Shown: positions 12,383 through 25,147 of the stretch, piece by piece | How positions within the stretch are numbered: position 1 is the first letter of the stretch | How the letters are laid out: every line of letters begins with the position of its first letter | From: Hexactinellida sp. DTS-2022 | Taxonomy: Eukaryota; Porifera; Hexactinellida | NCBI GenBank assembly: GCA_028753945.1 | Contig: JAPNXP010000002.1 | Coordinates: 13,516,001 to 13,580,000, forward strand | DNA length: 64,000 nt | Direction: 5' to 3' | Notes under the pieces: model-generated | The model's database searches: none | What the model was told of the DNA's origin: nothing | The model's input: the letters and a program-made list of their open reading frames with translations, nothing else | Program-made: the position numbers and the translations under genes

Positions 12383-15300
12383 TTAAAGAAAACAAACTTC
12401 TCCAACAATTACAGAAAATTCTGAATCATCATAAGTTCGTGTTGGCAAAATATCATAGAGTGGTAATATATATGGTGTATCTGAAGAAAACTCAAAAGTA
12501 GCCTGTTTCCAAGCTGGCGTAAGATCACAGTTGTTGGTTAGTACTCTTGTTGGGGTAATTAGCTTTAGATTTTGATAGCCCCTGAACTGTAAGATATTTG
12601 GGATTTCACCATTTGTTTCTGCTGAGGTTCTGTAGCATTGGTATGTGAGTCGTTGACGGATAGTATCACTGTTGAAACTTAGAAAGTTTATCTGAGAAAT
12701 AGAAGCTGGATACGATATTTTTGAATCTGTCTCCAGTTTCGAGTACCAGGTTACGCCACTGTTACTCCATTGATGTTTCAGACGTTTCTTAGTGGAATGA
12801 ATGCACGTTTCGCCTCTTGGGAATATGCATTTAACGTAGAGAGCATCGTTAGTTAGACCCATGTTAGGATCAATCCAATAAAAACCTGTTTTTGCATTGT
12901 TGTTTAGTGAGCGGATATGTTTGCAGGAGAGAGCTGACTTATTTTGCATTGTTCCAATCTCTTCCACGTTAGATATGAGGTATGGCGGTCCAATTAAACT
13001 CTTCACGTTATCGTCATCGACGTTAGTAAATATGTGGATTATTCCGGATAGAAAACTGTCGTCTGGGATTAATTGTCCAGGTGCACCGGGTGGCCCAGGA
13101 GCGCCTATCACACCTGACTCTCCTCTCGACCCTTCTCTCCCCACCTCCCCTTTCTGGCCCGGAGATCCATTTAATCCGGGCTGTCCGGTGTATCCCAGTT
13201 GCCCAGACTCACCTGGACGCCCAATCGGACCTTCTCTTCCAACTGGGCCCGGAATTCCGGGTTGTCCTTCGTAGCCAGGTTGTCCTGTACCGCCATAAGA
13301 GCCAGCCGAACCTCTGATCCCTGGATCTCCTCGCACACCCTTTTCTCCCCGTTCTCCAATCGCTCCTATGTCTCCTCTTGTGCCTTCATTTCCAGGTGAA
13401 CCTTGTGGGCCTAATTCGCTTTTTTCTCCCTTAACACCTTGTATTCCAGTTAGCCCTCTGTTCCCACGATACCCTGGAGAGCCTTTGACACCCGACGTGC
13501 CTTTATCACCTCGCGATCCAACAAAACCTTGGTATCCTCTCTCTCCACGAATACCTTTAATTCCTTTTTCTCCTTTTAAACCTATTTTTCCAACCACACC
13601 CTTTTCTCCAATTCCTCCTCTGATTCCTTGGTCTCCGAAGTAACCCTTGTTTCCTTTCGTACCCAGACTGCCTTTCTCACCATTTTCCCCATTTAACCCC
13701 ATAGTACCGTCGATCCCAACATTTCCTTTCTGACCTTTTGCACCCTCTAGTCCCTTTGGCCCTCTGGGTCCAATTCTTCCAACTGATCCTGGCACTCCTG
13801 TTTTACCTTTCTCTCCCCTTTCTCCTGGAGCTGCTAGTAATCCTCTTTCGCCTCTTTCACCTTTGAACCCTTTTTTCCCCTTCGCTCCCTTCAAACCTAC
13901 TTCTCCTACTTCTCCTTTTACCCCCGTACCACCCTCACCTCCCTTAACGCCTTTGTATCCGGGTATACCAGTATTCCCGATTTCACCAATTGGGCCTCTG
14001 TGTCCAGGCCACCCTCGCTCTCCTGGTCTCCCCAGGTCGCCCGGTAGTCCCTTCCGTCCCTCTTCTGCGTCATGCTCTGCGTTCCCTTTGAAGCCTCTGT
14101 GTCCTTTTCTTCCACCGTCTCCTTTGAATCCCTTAACTCCTCTCTCACCTTTACACAATCAAATTCAATAATATTTTCCCCCGAGCCCCAGTCTAATTCT
14201 GGCCCTGATCATACATGACTACTAAAAATTACTAACCTTTTTTCCCTTCTGGACCTTGGTGCCCTGGGTTTCCTTTAAATCCATCAGGTCCTGGGCTTCC
14301 TATTGTTCCAGTGACACCGATTAAACCCTGATCTCCGATATATCCTTTTTCACCCATTTTCCCCCGTGGACCGACTTTTCCAATCAAACCTAAATTTCCT
14401 GGATTACCAGCTCTGCCTTTGACACCTTGTTCACCTACACATATTAATCCATAAATTAAAATATCATCAGTGTATATATATTATTATATGCTAGGCTCGT
14501 TAATACGAACACCAGGGGACCGTCGAAATTTGTTAGTATTATCCTGAATTTGTATTAACCGGAGTCACTTGCACGCATTTGTATAGGTTAGAGCTTAGGG
14601 GAATTCGCTTTATCCGTTTTAGTATTAGAAGTTATAACAATAGTTTACATTATCCTTTTCTCACCTGTATTTCCTATTTTCCCATTCTCTCCTTTGATTC
14701 CTGTTTCACCACGTACCCCTTTGTTACCAGTTCGCCCATATTCTCCTTTCACTCCATTTATACCAGGATCGCCTCTTATACCTCTAGGTCCTTGTTTGCC
14801 ATTGTCTGCAACTGCTCCTTTATTCCCCTTCTCACCTTGTGGCCCAGTTTTTCCAACACTCCCTTGTTTCCCTCCTTTTCCTTTCTTCCCCTTCTCACCT
14901 TTAGCCCCAGGTGGCCCTATTATTCCTATTCCTCCTGTTTCTCCCTTCGTCCCAGACGGGCCTTGGAATCCTGGTGGCCCTCTCAAACCCAATTCGCCTC
15001 TGCCTCCAACTGCCCCTCGCACCCCCGTTGCTCCTTGTTCTCCATCTTTCCCAGGAGCTCCAGGGGGACCGAAAACTCCAGGCCGACCTTCAATGCCTTT
15101 CTTTCCAGCTCCGCCCTTTGGACCTTGCCTACCCTTCATACCCGGATTCCAATTAGTGCCTTTCGGTCCTGTTGTGCCGATTAGACCTTTTTCTCCTATG
15201 TCTCCTTTTGCACCTGGATCTCCGTACTCTCCTTCATAACCTTTGGGACCGATTGGTCCAATTTTTCCTGAGACTCCTTGTGAGCCAATGTCGCCTGTCA

Positions 15301-18073
15301 CTCCTGTCTCTCCAGGTAAACCGATAGGTCCTGGACTTCCTAAGATTCCAATTAATCCTGGACCCCCACGTAGGCCAGGAAGTCCCTGATGACCGCGAGG
15401 CCCTTGCAAACCAGGCAAACCTTTCAATCCAATTGGTCCATTAACTCCAATCTCTTCTTTCAGCCCTTTCTTGCCAAATTTACCCTGGATACCTTTCTCC
15501 CCTTTTCCTCCCTCTTTTCCTTGTTGTCCTGTCAATCCAGTTAACCCAAGAACACCAATCTTCCCTGGCAAACCTGCTTCCCCAGCCATTCCATCTCTTC
15601 CTTTGATCCCGACATCTCCTTCATCTCCATTGTCTCCTGGTATCCCCTTCATTCCATTTATGCCAGATACGCCTGTTTTCCCATGAGACCCAAACATGCC
15701 TTTCTTTCCAATGCTACCATTCTTGCCTTTTTCGCCAATCGATCCTTTTTTTCCTATACTACCTGGATCACCCTGCGTTCCTTGAAATCCTTTAAGTCCT
15801 ATAATTCCTTTAACTCCTTTATTCCCTGCCTGTCCCTCCAACCCAATCTCTCCTACGTACCCAGTGTTACCTTTCTGACCTGCTCTACCCTTCTGTCCGG
15901 GGTCACCATTTTCTCCCTTCTCTCCTCTCTCTCCAAAGACGCCCGGCCTTCCTGTTAAGCCCTTCATCCCCTTGTGACCAGATTTCCCCTTTTTCCCGAT
16001 GTCTCCAATAGGACCTTGAGCCCCCATCATTCCCACTGCTCCTTTATCTCCAGTATGACCCACAATACCCTTTTCTGCTGGTGAACCTGGGGAGCCAGCA
16101 AACCCTTTAAAACCTTTAACGCCTTTGTTTCCAGGGCCACTAGATTTACCTTTTTCACCTTTACCTCCTTGTGGCCCTGTCCTTCCTCGTTTCCCAACTC
16201 GACCTTCAGCACCGTCTATGCCCGGTGGGCCCACTGGACCAGTTAACCCCATGAAACCCTCTTGTCCTTCTTCTCCCGAGTCCCCTTGATCTCCCAAACC
16301 CCCTCCTACACCAATGACACCTTTCATACCTTTTCGGCCCTTGATTCCCGTGCGGCCCTTGTTCCCCTGCATCCCAGGAGGGCCAACTGGCCCTGACGTC
16401 CCGGATTGCCCAGGTACTCCTCTGTCTCCCGGATTTGGTAAACAATTTGGCCAAGCAATTCCTTTTCCTTTTGTGAGAAATGGCTGACTGTTGGAGCTGC
16501 TTACATTAGTGGTGATGTTTTCTAAAAGATTGGTTTAAATAGAGCTGGTGCAATCACTTGATATTACCTAATATTCTTCGAATCTATTTGTCACTATTGT
16601 GGAGAGTGGTACTAGTGTTACAATGAAAGCAAACTCAACACTATTCATAAGTTCTTCTCAATTTATTACAATTGCTATACAGTAAAACCTCCAAAAGTGA
16701 ACACCTTCAATTAATGAACAACTCCAAAATGTGAACACTTATTCTCGGTCCAAAATTTTACTAGTTGCAATAGTCACACGTTATGATAAATCATGAAAAG
16801 TGAACACCTCCCAGAAGATATCATTTTGGTTGGTCCCCAGGCCCAGGTTGTTCACTTTATGAAGGTTTTACTGTAGTTGCAATTCTATATCAAACTAGGC
16901 TCTCATTTATTTACAATGACCCCTTTATTATACAGGGTTGATGCTTATGAATTGTCCTGTTTACTATTTCGACTATATAACTAAGCCTCCTTATAATACA
17001 ATTAATATACAGTAGACTCGTTAATACGAACACCAGGGGACTGTCGAAATTTGTTTGCATTATCCGGAATTCATATTAACTGAAGACTCTTGTTTGAGCC
17101 GAAGTTTCGCCTTACCAGTATTCGTATTAACCGTGAGTCTACTGTAAATTGTAGTTTCAGTTTACATATTAATATTAATTTATTTGAAATTACTTATTAC
17201 TGTTAAACTAATTCCTGAATTATTAATTGTTTGTCATTAACATTATATAACTGTAGAATCAAGACTGAATAATATAAACAGGTTACTCTTACCTTTATTC
17301 AGCAAGCAGCAGTTTGTATAGTTATCGTTCGAGCAAGAATGTTGCCATTCTTGCCCGTTGATCAAAGTCCATGAGATTGCACATAAAACACGAGTAAATG
17401 TCGATCCAGGATCCAGTAACACTATATCTGGACTTATCAGTGAAATGTTTGAGCTGTTGACAAATAGTGGTAGGTTGTGATTGAAACCATTAATACAAGC
17501 TTGTATCGATAGAGGATTAGTTTTGATAAAAAGACTTAAAATTTGAGATTCATTTGCTCCACTTGCAAGTAAATGTTTTAAGCTTGAATGGATTTGATTC
17601 CAGTGCATTCCTGAGTTTGTCAAATTTGTTCCATTTAAGCTTTCACAAACTTCAACGAATGTAAGTTCTGTTGCAAGTTGCAGAGATAGCGTGCAGTTAA
17701 AACTCGAGGTGTCGTAAATTTCGGAATATTTTAACGCGAAAATCGTTATTGGTGTAAAATAATTCGTTCTTTGTCTGTTTAAAAAGCAAAATCGAGCATA
17801 AAACGTGAGTGGTTTTGAGAAAGAACTGTTTGCGAATGCTGTTGTGGAGTAGGATGGATTTCCTCGCGAAACACTTGTATTGACGCTTGTTACCTGTAAA
17901 CGCTCTGTGTCAACCAGAGAATACAATAGTTCGTCGTCAATCAATGTGTAACTTGCAGTTGCTGTAACTCCGACACTTGAATGTGTTAAAAATATTAATA
18001 TTAGCATTAGTAGTAAACAAGTGAAATGTGATTTTATAACCATTTGGCCTGCAAAATTTTGTCTTTTTTTCAT
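12383..18073 (-). CDS. Fibrillar collagen alpha chain
   Basis: Four exons on the minus strand: 18073-17293 (ATG at 18073-18071), 16521-14665, 14434-14237 and 14148-12383. All three introns are phase 1 and split a codon (G|AA, then G|GT twice). The joined frame gives 1,533 residues. Order: signal peptide (hydrophobic CLLLMLILIFLTH); a 260-residue Cys-containing N-terminal domain of unclear type (perhaps TSPN/LamG-like); a short linker; about 1,015 residues of Gly-X-Y repeat; and a C-terminal COLFI domain with GFYWIDPNMG, RGETCIHS and the terminal EVCFL. Length and layout match fibrillar (type I/II/III/V-like) chains that form extracellular fibrils. It differs from vertebrate chains in three ways: the helix is coded by three long exons, three Gly positions are replaced, and COLFI has only six cysteines. 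Confidence 0.93.
14491..14650. mobile_element. Decayed pogo-like MITE in collagen intron 2
   Basis: The sequence contains CTCGTTAATACGAACACCAG and GGACCGTCGAAATTTGTTAG, shared with the intact element at 17010-17144. The ends are worn and no target duplication is clear. It fills most of the 230-bp intron. Confidence 0.5.
16680..16873. mobile_element. pogo/Tigger-like MITE in collagen intron 1
   Basis: 194-bp element with ends CAGTAAAACCTCCAAAAGTG and, on the other strand, CAGTAAAACCTTCATAAAGT, flanked by TA. Interior phrases 'GTGAACACC' recur. Confidence 0.75.
17010..17144. mobile_element. pogo/Tigger-like MITE in collagen intron 1
   Basis: 135-bp element: CAGTAGACTCGTTAATACGA on the left, reverse complement CAGTAGACTCACGGTTAATA on the right, flanked by TA. 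It is the second MITE in the 771-bp intron between the N-terminal domain and the helix-coding exon. Confidence 0.75.
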
Positions 18074-20660
18074 TCAAAATTTTGAGTTAAATCACGGATG
18101 CATTGGAGAAAAATAAGGGCAGTGATGTGTGCTTCCAATCCGCTTTAACAACCTTTACTCTCTCGAGAATGTTTGAATAATAACCAAGGATTTTGATTTG
18201 CAATAGAATTTTCAACTACAACCAATAGAAGAAATTATTAATAATGTTGTGAGATTTATATTAAGAAAGCTGCAGTAACTCTAATATACTAGTTAGTATA
18301 CTATTGTCTATTCATAAATTGAAACCTGAGCTCTTCTACTCTAATAGCCTTATTACATATACTATTGATCTCTATTGCCCTAGGTCCTAACTTCTAAGAT
18401 TATTATTGTGATATTTGTTCTGAAACTTTAGTCATCAGAACATATAGCTTTATGTGCATACAACAGGCATATTAAAACTGTAGGAGATTATACTTTCAAT
18501 TTATTTAAATCTAATTTGTTCTGTTGTCGTTCTTGGTTTAGATAAGATTGATTGAGAATGTCTACTAGAAGGACATGGATATGATTTATGAGAAATCTTT
18601 AAAGATTAATAAGTTAAATCAGATACTATTTATTGTAGACGGATGGATTATAGATAATTGATTTTATGGCTTTAAAATTAACAATATCCCTGGGTGATTG
18701 GATAGATATGGAATATGAGTAAGAAACCCACAGTTTAAACTTCAGAGTTCATTGGATTTATAGACTACATCATTATTATTAATTAAAAATTCAGTACAAG
18801 TGGAATAGTGGACTGTTGTACATTGATATCTATGAAAAAATACTGCTAATCGAATTCGGGATCTCCTACTCATGATATCTCAATTGTGGAAGAATCTCAA
18901 TAAACATAATATAATTGTTCATTCCTTAATATTGCTATAACAGTATCCCACAAGGCTATTTTATTCCCGTCCGCCAGGAGAATTGTGTAATTTCTTCCAA
19001 TTCTACAAAAATATATGAATCCATAATGTATTTCTTTGCTGAAGGCTTGTTTGATATAAAATTTTGTTTTAGATTGATATATAATTAACAAAAAATCTAT
19101 TTGGTTTCTACAGCGTATAAAATAAATAAATAAATACATATATATAAAGTATATCTAATAGTACTTACGTACCACTAAATAATCCCCAGTATATACACCT
19201 GGGATCATTCAAAATTAAAACTCTACATGTCCAGATTGTACATATTCAGAGACTCAGAGTGTATGTCCAAATATGTCCAAATTATACGCACGAATAAATA
19301 TCAAAATATATTATTGCAATTTGGAGTTAAAAATTTTTGTTTATCAATGATTACGAAGAAAGTAATTTCGATATCATGTAAAGTGGCTCATAGTAGTTAG
19401 AAAAAGGATCGGGCTCTTTTGCTAAAGACCTTTGATCAGATCCTGTTCATGACATTTAATAAAGGATCGCATTGCGGATTTGCGTTCATGGAATCCAATG
19501 CCCTAGCTAGTATGAAATACAGCTGATTCTCAATCAGCTAATAGCAGGTAGAGAATACAAAATACTATTGGACTGGTTTAATTGGGACAACAGCGTAACG
19601 TTTTTCCTGATTAACTGAAATGATTATCGTACGCAATCAGATTGTTATATATATAAATCAATTTATATCGTCAATTTGTCACGATTATGCTAATACCATA
19701 TTTAATCGAATATTAGGCGTTTATTAATTTTTTGAGTTGAGCTATTATTTGCTTTCACATTTATTCGCGTTTATTAATTTGAACACATTGGGGGGCTACT
19801 ACCGTACCTGTATTATCTGATTCCTAAATAAGCTGTACGTATTACTGTACCTCCATCCAACTGTTTTAGAAAAATTAACCACGGATATACTAATTACACA
19901 ACTAAATATATCCACTTTATACATTTTTAATACTTGATGTAGTTTAACATGTTAAGAATACACGTATAATTCGTGATACGCGTATTATACAACTTAGATT
20001 ACAAGTACATAACCTATTTTGCGTAAAGATCTACCTGAAATTATTGATAACAAAAGTTTGAAAACTTGCGATTCTCAATTTTAAATATTACATCATCTTT
20101 ATAAGCAAATTTGCTATTATCAGTCTGCCATTTGAATAAAACATTATATATAAATTTTTGACCACTTGTAAGAGTGCATTAAACCTTCCTTCATATTTAT
20201 AAATAAGGATGTCTTGATAAGATCGTTATAGGCACTTAGCCCTGCTCATTGATATATACACTATATTATAGTAATACGTATCAAGTTTTATTTGTGTGAA
20301 TTTAATCTAATGTATTGTTATTAGTTTTAAAACTGTTATCTATTTACTTTCTTTCAACTTAACAAAAGGTAAGAAAATACTAATACTACACAATATCAGA
20401 TATACAAATTATTTATTTGAAAAATAGTTATTGAGGAATAAGAACGTTCAAGTAATTGGGCTGTGGGCAGTATTGCCAGATCATTACAAGTAATACATAT
20501 CATATGCAGGGGCTTCGCACGGCTCTGAAAAGGCTCCGGCCCAACAGTTAAAGTGGTCCGGCTTTGACCGGACCCTCCTATATAATATAGTACAAGAAAA
20601 GAAAAGTGGTCCTGCCAAAGCCGGACCTGCCGGACCGCGTGCTACGCCTGTGATATGACA
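18074..20660. other. Upstream region of the collagen gene; no supported gene
   Basis: AT-rich sequence with only short chance ORFs. The collagen promoter should lie just above 18073, but I see no clear core element. A segment around 19440-19510 (AAGGATCG...AATGCCCTAG) resembles one at 30312-30368 and is a dispersed repeat of unknown type. Confidence 0.4.
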
Positions 20661-20670
20661 TTGGGTTGTA

Positions 20671-20753
20671 CAGTCGAAATCGGGTTTTTTGCCACGGGTT
20701 TTTTTGCCTCTCTTCCATGCATTTAGGGGGGCAAAAAACCCCGATTTCGACTG
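20671..20753. mobile_element. 83-bp near-palindromic MITE
   Basis: Left end CAGTCGAAATCGGGTTTTTT and right end (reverse complement CAGTCGAAATCGGGGTTTTT) pair almost perfectly, with TA on both sides. The same CAGTCGAAATCGG terminus begins the larger element at 58518-58869. Confidence 0.8.
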
Positions 20754-21054
20754 TATTAGGTTCCATAATTTCTGGTACAGTTAGACTAGATGTATTCTTT
20801 AAGAATATCCCTCAGTTTTTATTGAACAATTTATACCCATATCATCGTACTCATACGACCGTTGTACTTTTACTAATTTCTTTGGTGAAAAGAAGTTATA
20901 GATGTAATTGACAGAAAGAACATTTATATTTCTAATACTTTGAATTTTAATTAAACATTTCAATTATCTACATACATTTACATTTCTGTCATAGCTTTAC
21001 ATTTCCATATTTAGTCCATGTTGTTACTTATACCTAACCTAAGGATAATTAAGT

Positions 21055-21674
21055 TTAGGGTTGCCAGATTTTCTTAGGGTCAAACCCCCCGTCAAAATTT
21101 AGTCTCAATATTAATCATTATAAATATTACTGTATCTGAAGAAGAATGGCATTTTTAGCTCGCTGAAAGTGGGAGTCAAACCTAAATGTTGGGGGCACAT
21201 TATTTTTGCCAAAAGCTGATCTAATGGCTTTCATAACTTTAAAACTATAGTTTGTAATAGCGGTGATGGCGTAACAGGTCCCATTTTGAATGAAATATAA
21301 CTTGCTATTAGAGGAACATAATTAACATTAATTAAATCCTTTCTTTTTAAAGAAAACAATTTGCTAATGAATAGTGATTTAAGCACATAACCCAGAAAGG
21401 GGAGGAAAAACTTTTTGTGGTATTTATTAAAGAAATGAAACAGTTTCTTCACAAATTATTTTGTTGTAGCATGTAATCTAAATAATACAACCGAGCGAAC
21501 ATTGCGAGCGATCGAAATTTTTAGGCGTTACTTACAATTATTGAATATTGTCCACATTGCTTCACAAGAAAGCAAATTTCTCCAAACCCGGACAAAATTG
21601 TTTCAAACCCGGACAGTGGACAAATGGCTCTAAACCCGGATTGTCCGGGTCAAATCCGGACGTCTGGCAACCCT
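21055..21674. mobile_element. 620-bp hAT-type element
   Basis: Inverted ends TTAGGGTTGCCAGAT and (reverse complement) AGGGTTGCCAGACG are flanked by a perfect 8-bp duplication AATTAAGT (21047-21054 and 21675-21682). Subterminal repeats of 'AAACCCGGA' lie near the right end. No transposase was seen. Confidence 0.75.
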
Positions 21675-21992
21675 AATTAAGTTACTTGAGTTTCGTCTGT
21701 TAGATTCCGTAGCTATTTTGGGATCACTTCTTCTTTATTCTTACCTATACCTCCTTAAAATGTAAAGAAATTTTAAATTGAGAATGGAAATAATGGTATC
21801 AAATAGTATAAAAATAATATATTATTTGTTAAAATAGTATAACTCTTATCCCTCGGGTTTTAAAGTCTTTAATTTCAGGGTTGCCAACCCTCCCGCTTTG
21901 GCGGGAGTCTCCCGATTTTTTTCATTTTTTCTCTCATCCTCCCGACCTCCCGCCAAACTTTTAAAACTCCCGCTTTTTGGAAATTGTATATA

Positions 21993-24052
21993 CACTACCC
22001 GGACAAAAGTATTCGACCACCCTACATCTTCCCATTAAAATAGTACTATAGTGGGTTTAACAATGGAAGATAGTGTATTCTATTTACATGAGATATTGCT
22101 ATTTCGATTACAAATTCGTATTCTGCACATTCGAATTAACAATTGTAGAAGCTTTCAATTAAATCCCTTTTTGATTTGAATAAAAATTACCATCCTGTGC
22201 CACTATGCACCACTTTTCCCAAATTTCCCCTATGGGAGAGATGGGAACAGGTGGCACATGTTGCCATTTGATGATAATATTCAACCGAATTGATATGTAT
22301 TCAATTTGAAAGCATCTACAATTGGTTATTCGAATGCGTTGAATACGAATCCGAAATCAAAATAGCAATATAACATAAGGTTTTACTACATTGAACATTA
22401 TTATTAGGCCTGTTTCGTAAAAATATGTCCGGCTGTAAAAATATGTCCAGCTATTTATATGGACACTTATTTACAAAACCATGGAAAGTTTGTAAAAATA
22501 TGTCCGGCTGTAAAAATATGTCCACTTAAGATTAGAGTAAGAATCTCCGAATTTTAGTTTATTTTCTAGAGATATCACGTCCTTTCTGGGTTTTGTAACA
22601 GCACAGATGTTGTGTTTATTTACGATCACTCATTTATTCAATTCCCGAATACAAGAATCAATGCTGTTTTGATTATCCGTTAACATATCTATTTCTCGTA
22701 GTCAATATAAACCATGATCTTCTGAAATTATGGCACTACATTATTAATCTCACAATGATCATTTCGTACTTTAGGTACCTTAGAAACTAAGTTGTCTAAA
22801 TTGATTTATAATTATAATATACAATAATTACGCAATAACACTGCTAATATTTAAGAGATCTGTTAACTAGTAAATAAATTCTGTAACCGTTAACCGATTA
22901 ACCAAATCCTTGTTTGCACTGGCTGTTAGGCAGGTTCAACTGCAATTATAACAAGTCACAATTGAGCTAATTGTTTCTAATCTAGTGGAACATTTAACTG
23001 TATTTGTACGTTAACTAATACTAGTCCAACTTCTTATTCTCGAAATAAAAATTTGTCCTACTTTCCCCGATGCAGTGTTTGCAACTTTGCATTAACAAGA
23101 GTCATAGCATCTATACATAAGGCAATGGCGCGCTTATAAATCATTGGACCAGGGATTGGTTAGTTACTTAGAGAATCTACTATTACTATCGTAGTTATAT
23201 AATTGTTATGCTGAATATTCCATAATAATATCTAGGTATATAATGCATAGTATTGCATACGATTAGTTTAGAACTATTTAGAATCAAATAAGAGACAGTT
23301 TAATGTATTTCTAAACACTTACAAGAAATGAAGAAGAAATAAATATCTATAATAATAAAACAAGTAGTAACAAATAGTGGGGGGAATTGAAACTAAGTTT
23401 AGAGTCAAAGGGTCAGGGTATCGTTCTAAGCTCCCCTGTGTGCGAAGTAGTTTTGGTTGTTGACATTTTACAGTAAATGACTATGGTATATTTCGACAAT
23501 GTTCATGGTGAATATTGCAAATTAACGCTGTCAATGCCACTTGGTGCTGACTTTTTCTTAATAAATAAAAACTCTTAATAACCACTATATTTCTTAATAA
23601 GTTATCCTTAATAACCACTAGGACACAGAGATCATTGATTTGTTTATACAATAACTGCTTTCTCAATAACATCCCAGAAGCATATCGATGGATCTTTTTC
23701 TTCGAAGATTCAGAGACAGAATCTGCATAGGAATTAGATGAGATATATTGGGACTATCTGGTTATAAAATTGCTCATCCAATGACATCCATGTCATACGA
23801 AAACGAAGAGGTGAAAATATAAATAAATAAATACATCTTCTGTGCATATGAATTAATACTAGTTATAATTCTCGGACATATTTTTACAGCCGGACATATT
23901 TTTACAAACTATCCATGGTTTTGTAAATAAGTGTCCATATAAATAGCTGGACATATTTTTACAGCCGGACATATTTTTACGAAACAGGCCTACTATAGTA
24001 CCATTTTCAATGGCAAAATGTTGGGTGGTCGAATACTTTTGTCCGGGTACTG
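21993..24052. mobile_element. Tc1/mariner-like non-autonomous element
   Basis: Left end CACTACCCGGACAAAAGTAT and right end (reverse complement CAGTACCCGGACAAAAGTAT) continue as matching inverted sequence into TCGACCACCC, with TA flanks. 'ACAAAAGTATTCG' is typical of Tc1-like termini. No transposase ORF remains. Confidence 0.7.
22407..23990. mobile_element. Innermost inverted-repeat element with TATGTCCGGCTG units
   Basis: Arms of about 125 bp at 22407-22530 and 23875-23990 form a strong inverted repeat (GGCCTGTTTCGTAAAAATAT at both ends). Each arm contains tandem units AAAAATATGTCCGGCTGT. TA flanks both ends. The interior is AT-rich with no recognisable coding sequence. Confidence 0.65.
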
Positions 24053-25076
24053 TATATGTAGATTTTATGATAATTAAGTAAAATAACGGGATTTGTTTAA
24101 ATTATTCAAGTAAATTAGTCAACCTACGAGCAACAAGTTTTTTCTTTTTAGGTTTTTTTCAAGTTTTTTTAGTTGTAGTTTTTAATTATCAGTTTTTTTT
24201 CGAGTACCAAGTTTTTTTCCTAATTGTAGATATCAAAACATACTAAATAATCATATTATATCGTTCTATTCATGATAGATTTTTTTAAATAGCATATATT
24301 TTGAGTCTCCCCCTTTTCTCCCGCTTTTTCATCTTCGACCTCCCGCTTTTTGGTAAAACTCCCGCCAAAATTGGCAAAATCTCCCGCTTTTTTGTTTTCA
24401 GAGGTTGGCAACCCTGGTATTGGGGTATTTAACTTTTACACTTTTGTGAATTTCAGTTAGCTCTTTATTATTCCTGCTTTTATTTGGGTAAACATACAAC
24501 CACAAAATATTTAATTTCCAAGCTGCCGGTAACTGTTGGTAATTGGACAATAAATTTTGGGCGGAAAATCACATTGAAAATGTATTTAAATCAACTCAGA
24601 ATTGATAAATGTGTCCAGATTAGTTAGAAGCGGAGAATTCTAATGTTACGATGCTATAATGGTAAGTTTATATCAACGAGCCCTTCGGTCTCGGTCGCTT
24701 CGCGACTTTTGTTCGTTCGTGTTAGGCACTACGCAATGCAATTAACGGCCGCTTCGCAGCCTTTCCCTCCCCAAAAGCAATAATATTAATAATGAGTTCA
24801 CCTGTGTCCGTGCCTAAAATTCATTTTTGGTTTTGATTAGTTACTGTAATTTGTTTTGGGAAATTATGTTTGTAAGTTATTCTCATTGCTCATTAGTTAA
24901 TAATTATTAGTTAATTAATAGCTCAATAATTCTTAAGGGTAGCTCGTTCAGCTATATTAAAACGTTAGCTTGTTAGCTCAAATAAATTGAGACCTGTGTT
25001 GGTAAATTATACGCAATTAATTAATTTCAGTAAATTGCAAAGTAATTTACCAACTCTGGATTTAATCTCTGCATAA

Positions 25077-25147
25077 TAATGGTTTAAAGATGAGAATAAG
25101 ACCGCTACGCGGTCTTATTCTCACCATTAAACCATTATTATGCAGAG
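25077..25147. repeat. Long hairpin in tandem copy 1
   Basis: CTCTGCATAATAATGGTTTA pairs with the reverse complement 50 bases later. The inner arms GAGAATAAGACCGC and GCGGTCTTATTCTC also pair around a TA centre. It forms an almost perfect stem of about 34 bp. Confidence 0.85.

Larger units (their letters stand above)
21876..24416. mobile_element. 2.5-kb hAT-like element carrying two nested insertions
   Basis: Ends CAGGGTTGCCAACCCTCCCG and (reverse complement) CAGGGTTGCCAACCTCTGAA, with subterminal CTCCCGCTTTTT units at both sides. No matching 8-bp flank was found, so the boundary may be altered. A Tc1-like element (21993-24052) sits inside it, and another inverted pair (22407-23990) sits inside that. 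Confidence 0.55.

Noticed and set aside
12897-15958. Several long plus-strand ORFs rich in Pro (SPLFPRSP, PFSPLTP style)
   Set aside because: They are antisense shadows of the collagen helix: Gly codons read backwards give Pro-rich frames.
20503-20655. Possible hAT MITE (CAGGGGCTTCGCACGG ... CGTGCTACGCCTG)
   Set aside because: The inverted ends are plausible but the 8-bp flanks do not match, so the call was not made.
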